Positions 5,471-14,271 of a DNA stretch of 36,904 bases are shown here, piece after piece. The notes under the pieces are model-generated. The model ran no database searches. It was not told the origin of the DNA and saw only the letters and a program-made list of their open reading frames with translations. Location: contig JAZKEQ010000050.1 in the NCBI GenBank assembly GCA_040386935.1, positions 1-36,904 of the forward strand, read 5' to 3'. The translations under genes and the position numbers were made by a program. The DNA is from JABMMZ01 sp040386935. GTDB lineage: Bacteria > Bacteroidota > Bacteroidia > NS11-12g > UBA955. Position 1 is the stretch's first letter. Each line of letters begins with the position of its first letter.

Positions 5471-8337
5471 TCTTAAAAAGATTAATTTCACAGATATTAT
5501 TTGTTTGTGCCTTTCTCTGCAAGGCACAAACAAATAATTTTTTGGTTAGTGGGAATGATAAGGTAAATTTTATTTTTAACCCTTACAGCACTATTATAGA
5601 AACTAATTCTTTCAGTAATTCAGGCATTTATCCTTTCAATTCTATTTGTAATTCAAAAGGACAATTACAAATCCTATTAACAACTGATCAATATAACCAA
5701 AACGACTTAATTGATTGGACAGGTAGGAAAATTCCAAATAGCAGGACCAAGGTTAATACTTATGAAAATTATTTACTCTCCTTTCCAAATAACAATTTCA
5801 GACTTATTTACACACTTGACAGCAACTCAAGTACAGACAAGCAAAATACACTTGGAAATATCTTGAGAAAAACTGATGGAGTATATTTAAATCAAATACA
5901 ATATTCTGGTAGTCAATATGTAATGAATTCAAAAGATATTCAAATACTGAATAAAAATATACTTAATTTTTCAACCTGCCGAAAAAATGACAGTACTTAT
6001 TTGGCTGTTTTAAATACTCCTGAAAAACTATACAGTATTTTGATTTATTGGAATAAAACTATTGTTGTTGATTCAATACAAATTGAAAGATTTGCATGCC
6101 TACCGGATTCATTAAAAAACAACCCACTAATAAGTACTAAATTTAACACATTTATTTATTTAAGCCATGATGGAACAAAGTTGTTATTGAACGAGCAAAG
6201 TTCTGCATTCTTTGCTGAATATACAGGCAATATATATACTTCAAATAAGTTTGGAGCTGGATGTTCAACCATTAAAAATTACACTTTAGACCCTTTTACC
6301 AATAAATTTACATCATCTTATATGGTCGATGGATCATACTTAACCTACAAAGTTTCAGAAGGATTAGTAAATCCTAATTTGATTTTCTCCCCTAACTCGC
6401 AAATAATCTACGCAATTAAATCGTCTGATTCAATAAACCTTATCTCAAATAAAACTGAAATTTGGCAGTATAACTTGAATGACATATCACCGGGTTTAAC
6501 GAAGCGCTTGGTTTATTCTCTCGTTGTTCCCAAAAAAAAGAATGACACAATACTTTTCATAACAAATTTACCTAAACTTTCTCCAACGGGTCATTATTTA
6601 TTCTTTACAACTGAAATTTCAAAACAACCTGACAAATTAACAATCTATTCAAATTTGTGTTCCAGCACAAACAATATTTCACCTAATTGCAACTTATCCT
6701 TGAAAAACCAGAGTTTTTCTATTGAGAAATATGGAACCAATTATATTAGTTTCAGCAATAAACAAATATATGATTTTGTGCGTATCAAATACAATATCAA
6801 AAAAACCAAGGATTGTAGTGCTGAAATAAAATTTATAAACAACAGCGATACAAGTGGTGGATTGCACACTTTTAAATACATTATTAAAAAACCTAATCAA
6901 TTATTTGATACTATAATTGGTTTTGACCCATTATATAAGATATCAAAAAATGGCTTGTATCCTTTTAAAGTAATTGGATATGGAGAAAATGGATACTCAG
7001 AGGCTTTTGAAGACACATTGGTAATTAATATTATTCAAGCTCCTAAGATTTTGAAATTAAATTACCCTGCATCGATTTGCAGATATAAACCATTTAAAGT
7101 TAGTGCTGATATTGAAGCAAATGAGAATGATTCAAGTAAATATTCCTGGAGATATTATATTGACAAATCAGATGCATTATATCACAAACAAATTATTCAT
7201 GCGTTTGAAGACACAGGAATCTTTCCATTAATCCTTATATTTTCAAATAGTTACTGTCAAGACACCTTTAATGGAACTCCTATTCGTGTAATTAATGCTC
7301 CTCAACCTGGATTTATTTTACAAATCAAAGGAGGTTGTTCTCCTTTTATTGGTCAATTTAAAGATACTATTACAAAAAATGTTAAATCTAAAGATTATTG
7401 GTTCAGTGACAATGGAATCTGGGAAAATATCCCTGTCAATCAAGTAAATTTTACACACACATTTACTAAAAAAGGCAACTATAAAGTGATTCAAAGATTA
7501 ACCGGATTTTCAGGCTGTATTACTCAAGAAGATACATTAGAATTAATTGTATCAGCAGGTATAAAAGCAAATGATACGCTAAATATTATCAATTCAACTA
7601 TTGAAAACCAAAGTGCAAAAATATGGTGGAATAAACATGAAGCAGCCACTGCATATCAGTTATTAAAAGATGGGCTCCCATATATTAAATTAAAGGATAC
7701 TTTCTTTATAGAAAAGGCTCCATATTTAAAAGATGCAATTTTTACTGTTATAGCAATGGATAGCTGTGGAAATACAAGCAATATAGGCAGGTATGGCAAA
7801 CCAATGTTCTTACAAGGTAATATTGTTGGCCACAATCAAGCTTCAATTATTTATTTTTCTACTTATGGACAATGGAAAAGCAATGATATCAAATATAATG
7901 TTCAGAAAAAAATAAATGGTATCTGGTCAGATATCAGCGTACAAAATGATAATTCTAATTTTAAAGATGATTTATTTGCACTTTCAAAAGAACTTCAATC
8001 ATGCTATAGAATAGTTGCTATAGAAAATACTAATTCTTCAATGATTTCAATTAGTAATGAGGTTTGCATTCCTTACATTCCTGTTATATTTATACCATCT
8101 GCATTCTCTCCTAATAATGATGCAATTAATGATACTTTTGATATCAACTGTTTTGGAATAGCGTCATATAAAATTACAGTATACAACAGATGGGGAAATG
8201 AAGTTTTCCGTGGAAATAATAAACAAGGATGGGATGGCGGAAATTCACCTGAAGGTATATATTTAATACGAATTGAATATACTACTAATCTTGGGATAAA
8301 AATGAATCAACAGACTACTATTACTCTATTGAAATAA
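5467..8337 (+). CDS. Secreted T9SS cargo protein with type B (gliding-motility-type) C-terminal domain
   Basis: The 956-residue protein opens with a Sec signal peptide (about residues 1-21, ending FLCKAQ). Residues of about 30-420 contain beta-propeller-like repeats with the recurring cores SPNSQIIYAIK and SPTGHYLFFTT. PKD-like domains follow at about 530-695, and a fibronectin III-like domain at about 700-780. From about 873 to the end is a textbook type B sorting domain: FIPSAFSPNNDAINDTF, then YNRWGNEVFRG, then GWDGG and EGIYLIRIEY. Such proteins are exported by the type IX system and stay at or leave the cell surface. The ligand is unknown. The gene is far more AT-rich than its neighbours (hand count 15 G+C of 60 at 5641-5700, against 31 of 60 in xerD at 9721-9780), which suggests acquisition or relaxed composition. 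Confidence 0.88.
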   Translation: MILKRLISQILFVCAFLCKAQTNNFLVSGNDKVNFIFNPYSTIIETNSFSNSGIYPFNSICNSKGQLQILLTTDQYNQNDLIDWTGRKIPNSRTKVNTYENYLLSFPNNNFRLIYTLDSNSSTDKQNTLGNILRKTDGVYLNQIQYSGSQYVMNSKDIQILNKNILNFSTCRKNDSTYLAVLNTPEKLYSILIYWNKTIVVDSIQIERFACLPDSLKNNPLISTKFNTFIYLSHDGTKLLLNEQSSAFFAEYTGNIYTSNKFGAGCSTIKNYTLDPFTNKFTSSYMVDGSYLTYKVSEGLVNPNLIFSPNSQIIYAIKSSDSINLISNKTEIWQYNLNDISPGLTKRLVYSLVVPKKKNDTILFITNLPKLSPTGHYLFFTTEISKQPDKLTIYSNLCSSTNNISPNCNLSLKNQSFSIEKYGTNYISFSNKQIYDFVRIKYNIKKTKDCSAEIKFINNSDTSGGLHTFKYIIKKPNQLFDTIIGFDPLYKISKNGLYPFKVIGYGENGYSEAFEDTLVINIIQAPKILKLNYPASICRYKPFKVSADIEANENDSSKYSWRYYIDKSDALYHKQIIHAFEDTGIFPLILIFSNSYCQDTFNGTPIRVINAPQPGFILQIKGGCSPFIGQFKDTITKNVKSKDYWFSDNGIWENIPVNQVNFTHTFTKKGNYKVIQRLTGFSGCITQEDTLELIVSAGIKANDTLNIINSTIENQSAKIWWNKHEAATAYQLLKDGLPYIKLKDTFFIEKAPYLKDAIFTVIAMDSCGNTSNIGRYGKPMFLQGNIVGHNQASIIYFSTYGQWKSNDIKYNVQKKINGIWSDISVQNDNSNFKDDLFALSKELQSCYRIVAIENTNSSMISISNEVCIPYIPVIFIPSAFSPNNDAINDTFDINCFGIASYKITVYNRWGNEVFRGNNKQGWDGGNSPEGIYLIRIEYTTNLGIKMNQQTTITLLK

Positions 8338-8352
8338 TATATATTTTTATCA

Positions 8353-8370
8353 ATTTTTAATTGTAAAAAT
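8353..8370 (+). terminator. Possible AT-only terminator hairpin after the T9SS cargo gene
   Basis: ATTTTTA-ATTG-TAAAAAT forms a perfect but all-A/T 7-bp stem 16 bp after the stop codon. It has no following T-run, so its strength is doubtful. Confidence 0.3.
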
Positions 8371-8409
8371 CACTGTATTTTATAGATACATACTAATACC
8401 ATCAGCCTA

Positions 8410-8441
8410 TTTGTATTCTTCATGCCTATTTCCTAAATTTG
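8410..8441 (+). promoter_or_regulatory. Promoter of the Omp28-family gene
   Basis: TTTG at 8410-8413 and TAAATTTG at 8434-8441 are separated by 20 bp. The -7 box ends 5 bp before the ATG at 8447, implying a leaderless or nearly leaderless message. Confidence 0.7.
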
Positions 8442-8446
8442 TATAT

Positions 8447-9304
8447 ATGAAAAATGCCTTGTATTTATTGTTCAGTCTAACGCTTTTGTTTTCAGCCTGC
8501 GAGGAAACACCTCCGGCCATTGATTTTTCAGAACCCATTATTCCCCTTAAAGATTCAACATACGTAGCCGCATCAGTTGCTGTCCCTCAGCACAAAGCGG
8601 TATTGATTGAAGATATTACCGGAGTAAGATGTATCAATTGTCCTGATGCCGCAAAAAAAGCAGAGGATATTGTAGCCCTTAAAACGGAAGACAGCGTAGT
8701 TGTAATGGCGATCTACCCCATTCAAATTATGAATAATTTTACTTTCCCTTACCCGAATGTCCCTCAATTGGCCTCAACTATTAGTAAAGAGATTGTAGAA
8801 GCTATTGGGATTCCTCAAGGACTTCCGAATGGCTATGTAGATCGCAAGACTTATGTTGGTAGCAGTCCAGTTGTTGCTTATAATGAGTGGATCAATTATG
8901 TTAATGCAAGATTGAAATTAAAGACCCCTGTTAACATTAATTTGAGTAAGAAAATAACAGGTCGTAAAATTATGGTTGAGATGCGACTGGATTACAACAC
9001 TCAGGCCTCTTCTGGCATGAATCACAAATTTGCAATTTACCTCACTGAAAGCAATATTATTAGCAACCAATTAGATGGCAGTGGCATTAATCCCAACTAC
9101 GTTCACAACCACGCCCTTCGCTATTCATTCGTTCAACCTCTAGGCTCACTCCTTTCAGCTAGCAGCGATGCCGGTCGTGCTTACATCAAACAATACGAAT
9201 ACGAAATTCCTACTGACTATAATATTGCGAATTGCCATTTGGTTTGCGTAGTGTTGGACAATGCAACAAATGAAGTCATCAATGTCAGAAGCCTGCATTT
9301 ATAA
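8447..9304 (+). CDS. Omp28-related outer-membrane lipoprotein, thioredoxin-like
   Basis: The 285-residue protein starts with a lipoprotein signal (MKNALYLLFSLTLLFSAC, lipidated at Cys18), followed by the acidic EET, a pattern seen in surface-exposed Bacteroidota lipoproteins. After a linker comes IEDITGVRCINCPDAAKKAE, with a CxxC motif at the position of a thioredoxin active site; GIPQGLPNGYVDR resembles the cis-Pro region. This fits the Omp28-related family, whose exact function is not established. The ATG at 8447 is chosen over an upstream TTG at 8411 because the signal peptide begins there and a promoter box lies between the two. It probably forms a transcription unit with the recombinase gene 28 bp downstream. 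Confidence 0.82.
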   Translation: MKNALYLLFSLTLLFSACEETPPAIDFSEPIIPLKDSTYVAASVAVPQHKAVLIEDITGVRCINCPDAAKKAEDIVALKTEDSVVVMAIYPIQIMNNFTFPYPNVPQLASTISKEIVEAIGIPQGLPNGYVDRKTYVGSSPVVAYNEWINYVNARLKLKTPVNINLSKKITGRKIMVEMRLDYNTQASSGMNHKFAIYLTESNIISNQLDGSGINPNYVHNHALRYSFVQPLGSLLSASSDAGRAYIKQYEYEIPTDYNIANCHLVCVVLDNATNEVINVRSLHL

Positions 9305-9332
9305 TTCGCTTTAATCGCGACACCCCATTATC

Positions 9333-10241
9333 ATGGATTGGCAAAGTGCAAGAAAGGGATTCAAGCAGTATCTGATACTAGAAAAATCACTTTCAAAAAA
9401 CAGCATCACCGCCTATTCTCACGATGTTTTAAAATTTGAAAACTTTTTAACAGAGGCTCATCCTGGTATAGGCCCTTTAAATGTTGCTTACAAACACTTA
9501 CTTGAGTTTGTAAAAACATTGACTGCTATTGGAATTGAGGCTACGACCCAGGCAAGAATTATCAGTGGTTTAAGGGCATTTTATAAATATTTATTACTGG
9601 AAGATGCGCTCACAAATGACCCAACAGAATTTCTTGAACTGCCTAAGTTGGCGCGTAAACTGCCGGAAGTATTGGATAAAAACGACATTGACAACATGGT
9701 GGGCAGTATTGATTTAAGCAAACCCATGGGCCACCGCGACAAAGCCATTATAGAAACACTTTTTGGTTGCGGGCTTAGGGTAAGTGAGCTAACAGGTCTC
9801 AACATCTCTGAAATCTACTTTAATGACGCTTTTATCAAGGTGCATGGCAAAGGCAATAAGGAAAGATTGGTCCCTATTGCAAAAATTACCCTGAAAGCCC
9901 TGAAAATGTATATTGATGAAACAAGGGTACACCTAAAAGTAAACAGCAAATTTACCGATACCGTTTTCCTCAATCACTTTGGCAATGGCCTGAGTCGTGT
10001 CTCTGTTTTTAAACTCATTAAGTCGCTGGCTGTAAAAGCCAATATTCACAAGAACATCAGTCCACATACCCTGAGGCATTCATTCGCTACCGAGCTTGTA
10101 AATGGCGGGGCCGACCTGAGAGCCGTACAACAAATGCTGGGGCACGAGAGTATTACAACAACGGAGATATACACCCATATCGACCGCCAATACCTGAAAG
10201 ACACCATCGACAAGCACCATCCCCGCAGTGCAAAAAAATAA
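9333..10241 (+). CDS. xerD: Site-specific tyrosine recombinase, XerD/XerC type
   Basis: This enzyme resolves chromosome dimers at dif by strand exchange with a second Xer protein. The 302-residue length is standard. Residues 1-90 form the core-binding domain (SAM-like). The catalytic set is complete: Arg149 (CGLRVSEL), Lys173 (HGKGNKER), His245 and Arg248 (HTLRHSFA), His271 (LGHESI) and the nucleophile Tyr280 (TTEIYTHID). The sequence looks like a housekeeping Xer rather than a phage integrase, and no attachment-site duplication is seen. Whether it is XerC or XerD cannot be settled by eye. It is convergent with rplY, sharing a terminator that overlaps its own stop codon. Confidence 0.93.
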   Translation: MDWQSARKGFKQYLILEKSLSKNSITAYSHDVLKFENFLTEAHPGIGPLNVAYKHLLEFVKTLTAIGIEATTQARIISGLRAFYKYLLLEDALTNDPTEFLELPKLARKLPEVLDKNDIDNMVGSIDLSKPMGHRDKAIIETLFGCGLRVSELTGLNISEIYFNDAFIKVHGKGNKERLVPIAKITLKALKMYIDETRVHLKVNSKFTDTVFLNHFGNGLSRVSVFKLIKSLAVKANIHKNISPHTLRHSFATELVNGGADLRAVQQMLGHESITTTEIYTHIDRQYLKDTIDKHHPRSAKK

Positions 10242-10265
10242 CCCCGTATTCCTACAGGGTTATTT
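10236..10265. terminator. Bidirectional terminator between xerD and rplY
   Basis: AAATAACCC at 10236-10244 pairs with GGGTTATTT at 10257-10265. Beyond one C.A mismatch, an inner GTA-TTCC-TAC extends the stem. An A-run precedes and T/A bases follow, so it can serve both strands. The xerD stop codon (TAA, 10239-10241) is inside the stem. Confidence 0.85.
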
Positions 10266-10287
10266 CAAAAAATTAATCGAATTTAAA

Positions 10288-10872
10288 TTATTTTTTAGCT
10301 GCAGCTGCATCAGCACCTGCTACTACAACGTTTCTTGTCATTTTAACAGAAACTACTGCGTTTTCTTTTGCATCCAATACTTCGATATTTTTCACATCAA
10401 TGTCTTTCACTTTGATCGATTGACCAAGATCAAGTGCATCGATAGAAATTTCTACTGCGTCAGGAATTTTGCTGATAGTACCACGTACTTTCAAACGTTG
10501 GATTTTTTGAATCAATTTACCACCGGCTCTAACACCTGGTGAGTTACCTACTACATTGATAGGAATAGATACTACAACTGATTTGTTTTCGTCTACTGCT
10601 AAAAAGTCAGCATGAATGATTGCTTCGTTTACCGGGTGAAACTGCATGTCCTGTAAGATGGCCATGTACTTTTTACCTTCGATTGTTAATTGCACTTTGT
10701 AAGTGTTTGGAGTGTAAACGAGGGCGTTAAAATCAGGTGAATACACGAAAAAGTGAACTACTTCACCTCCTCCGTATAATACACATGGAACTTTACCTTC
10801 GTTTCTCAACGTCTTGGCGTCCTTCGTTCCTAACGAGGGTCTTAATTCGCCAGTTAATGCTACTGTCTTCAT
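10288..10872 (-). CDS. rplY: 50S ribosomal protein L25/general stress protein Ctc
   Basis: The 194-residue, two-domain (CTC-type) L25 binds 5S rRNA in the large subunit. The N-terminal 5S-binding domain begins KTVALTGELRPSLGTKDAKTLRNEGKVPCVLYGG, and the C-terminal beta domain (about 95-180) contains VRAGGKLIQKIQRLKVRG. It ends in an alanine- and lysine-rich tail (AGADAAAAKK). It lies 6 nt downstream of prs on the same strand, an arrangement found in many bacteria. Confidence 0.96.
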   Translation of the reverse strand: MKTVALTGELRPSLGTKDAKTLRNEGKVPCVLYGGGEVVHFFVYSPDFNALVYTPNTYKVQLTIEGKKYMAILQDMQFHPVNEAIIHADFLAVDENKSVVVSIPINVVGNSPGVRAGGKLIQKIQRLKVRGTISKIPDAVEISIDALDLGQSIKVKDIDVKNIEVLDAKENAVVSVKMTRNVVVAGADAAAAKK

Positions 10873-10878
10873 TTTTCT

Positions 10879-11844
10879 TTAAATTAAATTGGGTTGGAAA
10901 CTATTATCAAGCTTGAACAGGGAACTGATAGAACCGTGTTCGTGGATATTTCTGATGGCTTTACTGATCAAAGGTGCTACTGATAACACTCTGATCTTGT
11001 CACTGGTTTGTTTCATTGGAATGGTATCGCAAACGATTAATTCCTCTAAAACACTATTCTCTATATTCTCATAAGCCTTGCCGCTCAATACAGGGTGAGT
11101 ACACACTGCTCTTACGCTTCGGGCTCCGTTGTCTTTTATCAATTTTGCTGCTTTAGACAGGGTACCGGCTGTATCGCACAAATCGTCAACCAATACAACA
11201 TCCATGTCTTTTACATCACCAATAATGGTCATGCTTGCAATCTCATTCGCTTTTCTTCTTTCTTTGTCGCAAATAACCATTGGCACACCCAATACTTTGG
11301 CATACTCGCGGTTTCTGTTACTCGCTCCCACATCAGGTGCTGCGATAACCAGTTTCTCAAGATTCAAAGATTTGATGTAAGGAATAAACACGACAGATGA
11401 ATCCAAGTGATCAACAGGCACATTAAAGAAAGCCTGAATCTGAGGTGCGTGAAGGTCCATCGTAATTACTCTGTTGGCACCTGCAGCGCTCAATACGTCA
11501 GCAATCATCTTGCTACCGATAGATACTCTGGGTTTGTCTTTTCTGTCCTGGCGGGCATAACCGTAATAAGGAATTACTACTGTAATATGATTGGCTGAAG
11601 CTCTTTTAGCTGCATCAATCATCAACAACAATTCCATTAAATTATCTCCTGGAGGGTTAGTAGACTGTACAATGAAGATATCGCATCCGCGAACCGACTC
11701 ATTGTAACTTGGTTGCATTTCGCCATCGCTGAATTTACTGACTGTTAAGTCTCCTAAAGCGATGCCGTAGTGATCTGCAATTTTCTGTGTTAAAGAAAAA
11801 GAGGCTGAACCACTGAAAATTTTTACTTTATTTAATATTGACAC
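10879..11844 (-). CDS. prs: Ribose-phosphate pyrophosphokinase (PRPP synthetase)
   Basis: It converts ribose 5-phosphate and ATP to PRPP for purine, pyrimidine, histidine, tryptophan and NAD synthesis. The 321-residue class I enzyme shows KFSDGEMQPSYNESVRGCD, the YARQDRKDKPR flexible-loop block, the metal-binding MDLHAPQIQAFF segment and the PRPP loop VLVDDLCDTAGTL. The start is GTG at 11842-11844, preceded by AAGG 2 nt upstream; no better ATG exists. It is followed by rplY and preceded, 27 nt upstream, by tRNA-Gln on the same strand, with no clear separate promoter, so it may be co-transcribed with that tRNA. Confidence 0.97.
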   Translation of the reverse strand: MSILNKVKIFSGSASFSLTQKIADHYGIALGDLTVSKFSDGEMQPSYNESVRGCDIFIVQSTNPPGDNLMELLLMIDAAKRASANHITVVIPYYGYARQDRKDKPRVSIGSKMIADVLSAAGANRVITMDLHAPQIQAFFNVPVDHLDSSVVFIPYIKSLNLEKLVIAAPDVGASNRNREYAKVLGVPMVICDKERRKANEIASMTIIGDVKDMDVVLVDDLCDTAGTLSKAAKLIKDNGARSVRAVCTHPVLSGKAYENIENSVLEELIVCDTIPMKQTSDKIRVLSVAPLISKAIRNIHEHGSISSLFKLDNSFQPNLI

Positions 11845-11871
11845 AACCTTGGGGTTTTCTAGCTAACTTGA

Positions 11872-11944
11872 GTTGCCCGAGCTGGATTCGAACCAACATA
11901 GACTGCACCAAAAACAGTCGTCCTGCCATTAGACGATCGGGCAA
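11872..11944 (-). tRNA. tRNA-Gln (anticodon TTG)
   Basis: On the minus strand the acceptor TTGCCCG pairs with CGGGCAA. The D arm is CGTC...GACG. The anticodon arm ACTGT-TTTTGGT-GCAGT places TTG at positions 34-36. The T arm is GTTGG-TTCGAAT-CCAGC. The length is 73 nt and CCA is not encoded. It has its own strong promoter. Confidence 0.95.
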
Positions 11945-11962
11945 TGAATCGCAATAGGGGCG

Positions 11963-11993
11963 CAAAGGTAAAAATTCTTTTCTGTTTTACAAA
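11963..11993 (-). promoter_or_regulatory. Promoter of tRNA-Gln (and possibly prs-rplY)
   Basis: On the minus strand TTTG (11993-11990) and TACCTTTG (11970-11963) are 19 bp apart, the same spacing as at tRNA-fMet. The -7 box ends 18 bp before the tRNA 5' end. No clean terminator separates the tRNA from prs. Confidence 0.78.
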
Positions 11994-12045
11994 TACTTTA
12001 TTACAAATATCTTAAAATAATTTAATTCTAAGATTGTCCGCGTAT

Positions 12046-12053
12046 TATATTTG
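12046..12053 (+). promoter_or_regulatory. -7 element TATATTTG for metG
   Basis: It is a perfect TAnnTTTG match ending 18 bp before the ATG at 12072. There is no well-spaced TTG upstream (the nearest is only 9 bp away). Confidence 0.55.
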
Positions 12054-12071
12054 CCCCATAATTACGTTCCG

Positions 12072-14198
12072 ATGACCCACTTTAAACGCACACTTGTTAC
12101 CGCTGCCCTGCCTTATGCCAATGGCCCTAAACACATAGGACACATAGCCGGGGCCTATTTGCCTGCCGATATTTATACCCGCTTTTTGCGCAGTATTGGT
12201 CGCGAAGTAATTTATGTATGCGGCAGCGATGAACATGGAACGGCTATTCCCATTCAGGCCCAAAAAGAAGGGATTTCTCCAAAAGAGATGATTGATAAAT
12301 ACCATGCCCTCCTTAAAGCTAACTTCGAAAAATTGGGCATTGCCTTCGATATCTATCACCGTACCAGCGAGGCTTTACACCATGCTACGGCTCAGGAAAT
12401 ATTTCTTGATATGTACAAAAAAGGACTCTTTACAGAAGAGGAAAGCGAACAGTATTACGATGAAGAACACAAAACTTTTTTAGCCGACCGATACATCAAA
12501 GGCACCTGTCCCAATTGTGCCAACCCTAATGCATATGGCGACCAATGCGAAAAATGCGGTAAGTCATTAAGCCCTTCGGAACTGATTAATCCTGTTTCAA
12601 CAATTTCAGGCAATCAACCGGTTTTAAAAACAACCAGGCACTGGTACCTGCCACTACAAAATCAAGAACCTTGGTTGAAGGAATGGCTGGTAGAAGGGCA
12701 TAAAAACGACTGGAAACCCAATGTTTACGGGCAGAGCAAAAGCTGGATAGATGGTGGTCTTTCGCCCCGTGCCATGACCCGCGATTTGGATTGGGGTGTA
12801 AAAGTGCCTTTGGAAAACGCGAAGGGAAAAGTATTGTACGTGTGGTTCGATGCACCCATCGGGTACATATCTGCTACTAAAGCGCTATTCAGCGAAATTG
12901 AAAGCGGCAATATTAAATATGCTTATCCTGAAAACTCACAAATAAAAACCGCCAAAGCTGAAGACTGGAAAACATGGTGGCAGAATGATGAAACCCGTTT
13001 ACTGCACTTCATCGGCAAAGACAATATCGTATTCCATTGCATTATTTTTCCGGCCATGTTGCATTCAACCGGTGATTACATTGTACCTGATAATGTTCCG
13101 GGCAATGAATTTCTAAATCTTGAAGGCGACAAAATGAGCACATCCAGACAATGGAGTGTTGAAATGGAGGACTACTTCAAAAATTTTGACGGCAAGGAAG
13201 ATGTACTGCGTTATGTGTTGACTGCTATAGCGCCCGAAACCAAGGATGCCGATTTTAGCTGGAAAGATTTTCAAACCCGCAACAACAGCGAACTGGTGGC
13301 CATATTGGGAAATTTCGTGAACCGTGTGGCGGTATTGACCCATAAATTTTATGAAGGTAAAGTGCCTGCTCCTTCCACATTAACAGAAAAAGACAATGAA
13401 TTAATTGCAGAGTATAAACGCTGTACCAAAGCCATTGAAGACAATATCGAGAATTTTAAATTCAGAGAGGCTCAGTTTGAAATGATGAACATGGCAAGAG
13501 CCGGCAATAAATATCTGGCAGATTGTGAGCCATGGAAAACGGTAAAAACAGATACTGAACGCACGGATACAGTGATGTACCTCGCATTACAAATTACAGC
13601 AGGACTGGCCTGGTGGATGGCACCTTTTATGCCTACCACTTCTCAAAAATTATTTGCGATGTTGAATTTAAAATCTGCAGAAGTGAAAAAAGATAATTTT
13701 GATCAAATGCCCGTGGGTCATGTGATGAATACTCCTGAATTATTGTTCACCAATATCGAAGATGAAATTATACAACTGCAACTCGACCGTTTAAAAAGCA
13801 ACAGGGAGAGAATGAATGCTGCTGAAAATGTTCTTACCACGGCAACTGAAAAAACTTCTGAGGCTTTAAAATCTGAAATTACTTTTGATGATTTCAGCAC
13901 CATGGATCTGAGAGTAGGCACTGTACTCGAAGCTGAAAAAGTACCGAAGGCCGATAAACTTTTAAAGTTAAAAGTTGATTTGGGGTTTGAACAACGCACC
14001 ATCGTATCAGGCATTGCTTTGGATTATTCTGCTGAGAGTATGGTAGGTCGTCAGATTGTTGTATTGGCAAATCTTGCTCCCCGCAAAATCAAAAACATTG
14101 AATCAAATGGCATGTTGCTGATGGCAAAGAATGCAGATGGTTCATTAAAACTTATATCGCCAGCAGAAGGTGCCGAAAACGGCAGCACCGTTGCTTAA
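12072..14198 (+). CDS. metG: Methionyl-tRNA synthetase with fused C-terminal tRNA-binding domain
   Basis: It charges tRNA-Met with methionine in the cytosol. The 708-residue enzyme has the class I signatures KHIGH (residues 20-24) and KMSTS (354-358). A knuckle-type zinc site is formed by Cys146, Cys149, Cys159 and Cys162. The anticodon-binding helical region follows, and from about residue 604 there is a Trbp111/EMAP-II-like tRNA-binding domain (MDLRVGTVLEAEKVPKADKL) that aids dimerisation. The ATG at 12072 is chosen over an in-frame TTG at 12051 that lies within the -7 box. It is divergent from tRNA-Gln and about 7 kb from the tRNA-fMet it serves. Confidence 0.98.
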   Translation: MTHFKRTLVTAALPYANGPKHIGHIAGAYLPADIYTRFLRSIGREVIYVCGSDEHGTAIPIQAQKEGISPKEMIDKYHALLKANFEKLGIAFDIYHRTSEALHHATAQEIFLDMYKKGLFTEEESEQYYDEEHKTFLADRYIKGTCPNCANPNAYGDQCEKCGKSLSPSELINPVSTISGNQPVLKTTRHWYLPLQNQEPWLKEWLVEGHKNDWKPNVYGQSKSWIDGGLSPRAMTRDLDWGVKVPLENAKGKVLYVWFDAPIGYISATKALFSEIESGNIKYAYPENSQIKTAKAEDWKTWWQNDETRLLHFIGKDNIVFHCIIFPAMLHSTGDYIVPDNVPGNEFLNLEGDKMSTSRQWSVEMEDYFKNFDGKEDVLRYVLTAIAPETKDADFSWKDFQTRNNSELVAILGNFVNRVAVLTHKFYEGKVPAPSTLTEKDNELIAEYKRCTKAIEDNIENFKFREAQFEMMNMARAGNKYLADCEPWKTVKTDTERTDTVMYLALQITAGLAWWMAPFMPTTSQKLFAMLNLKSAEVKKDNFDQMPVGHVMNTPELLFTNIEDEIIQLQLDRLKSNRERMNAAENVLTTATEKTSEALKSEITFDDFSTMDLRVGTVLEAEKVPKADKLLKLKVDLGFEQRTIVSGIALDYSAESMVGRQIVVLANLAPRKIKNIESNGMLLMAKNADGSLKLISPAEGAENGSTVA

Positions 14199-14215
14199 TA
14201 GATAGTTGATATATT

Positions 14216-14244
14216 TTGGAATGGTCGTGTAACCGCTATATTTG
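14216..14244 (+). promoter_or_regulatory. Promoter of the M24 aminopeptidase gene
   Basis: TTG at 14216-14218 and TATATTTG at 14237-14244 are 18 bp apart, a full match to the Bacteroidota consensus. The -7 box ends 27 bp before the ATG at 14272. Confidence 0.75.
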
Positions 14245-14271
14245 AAAACAATTTCAGAAGTAAGCAATAAC

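Noticed and set aside
9333..10241. Tyrosine recombinase as the integrase of a mobile island beginning at tRNA-fMet
   Set aside because: The protein has standard Xer length and motifs, it is followed by rplY-prs, and no copy of the tRNA-fMet 3' end was found on its far side.
11945..12071. S-adenosylmethionine riboswitch or T-box upstream of metG
   Set aside because: The distance from the -7 box to the start is only 18 bp, too short for a structured leader, and no conserved motif is visible.
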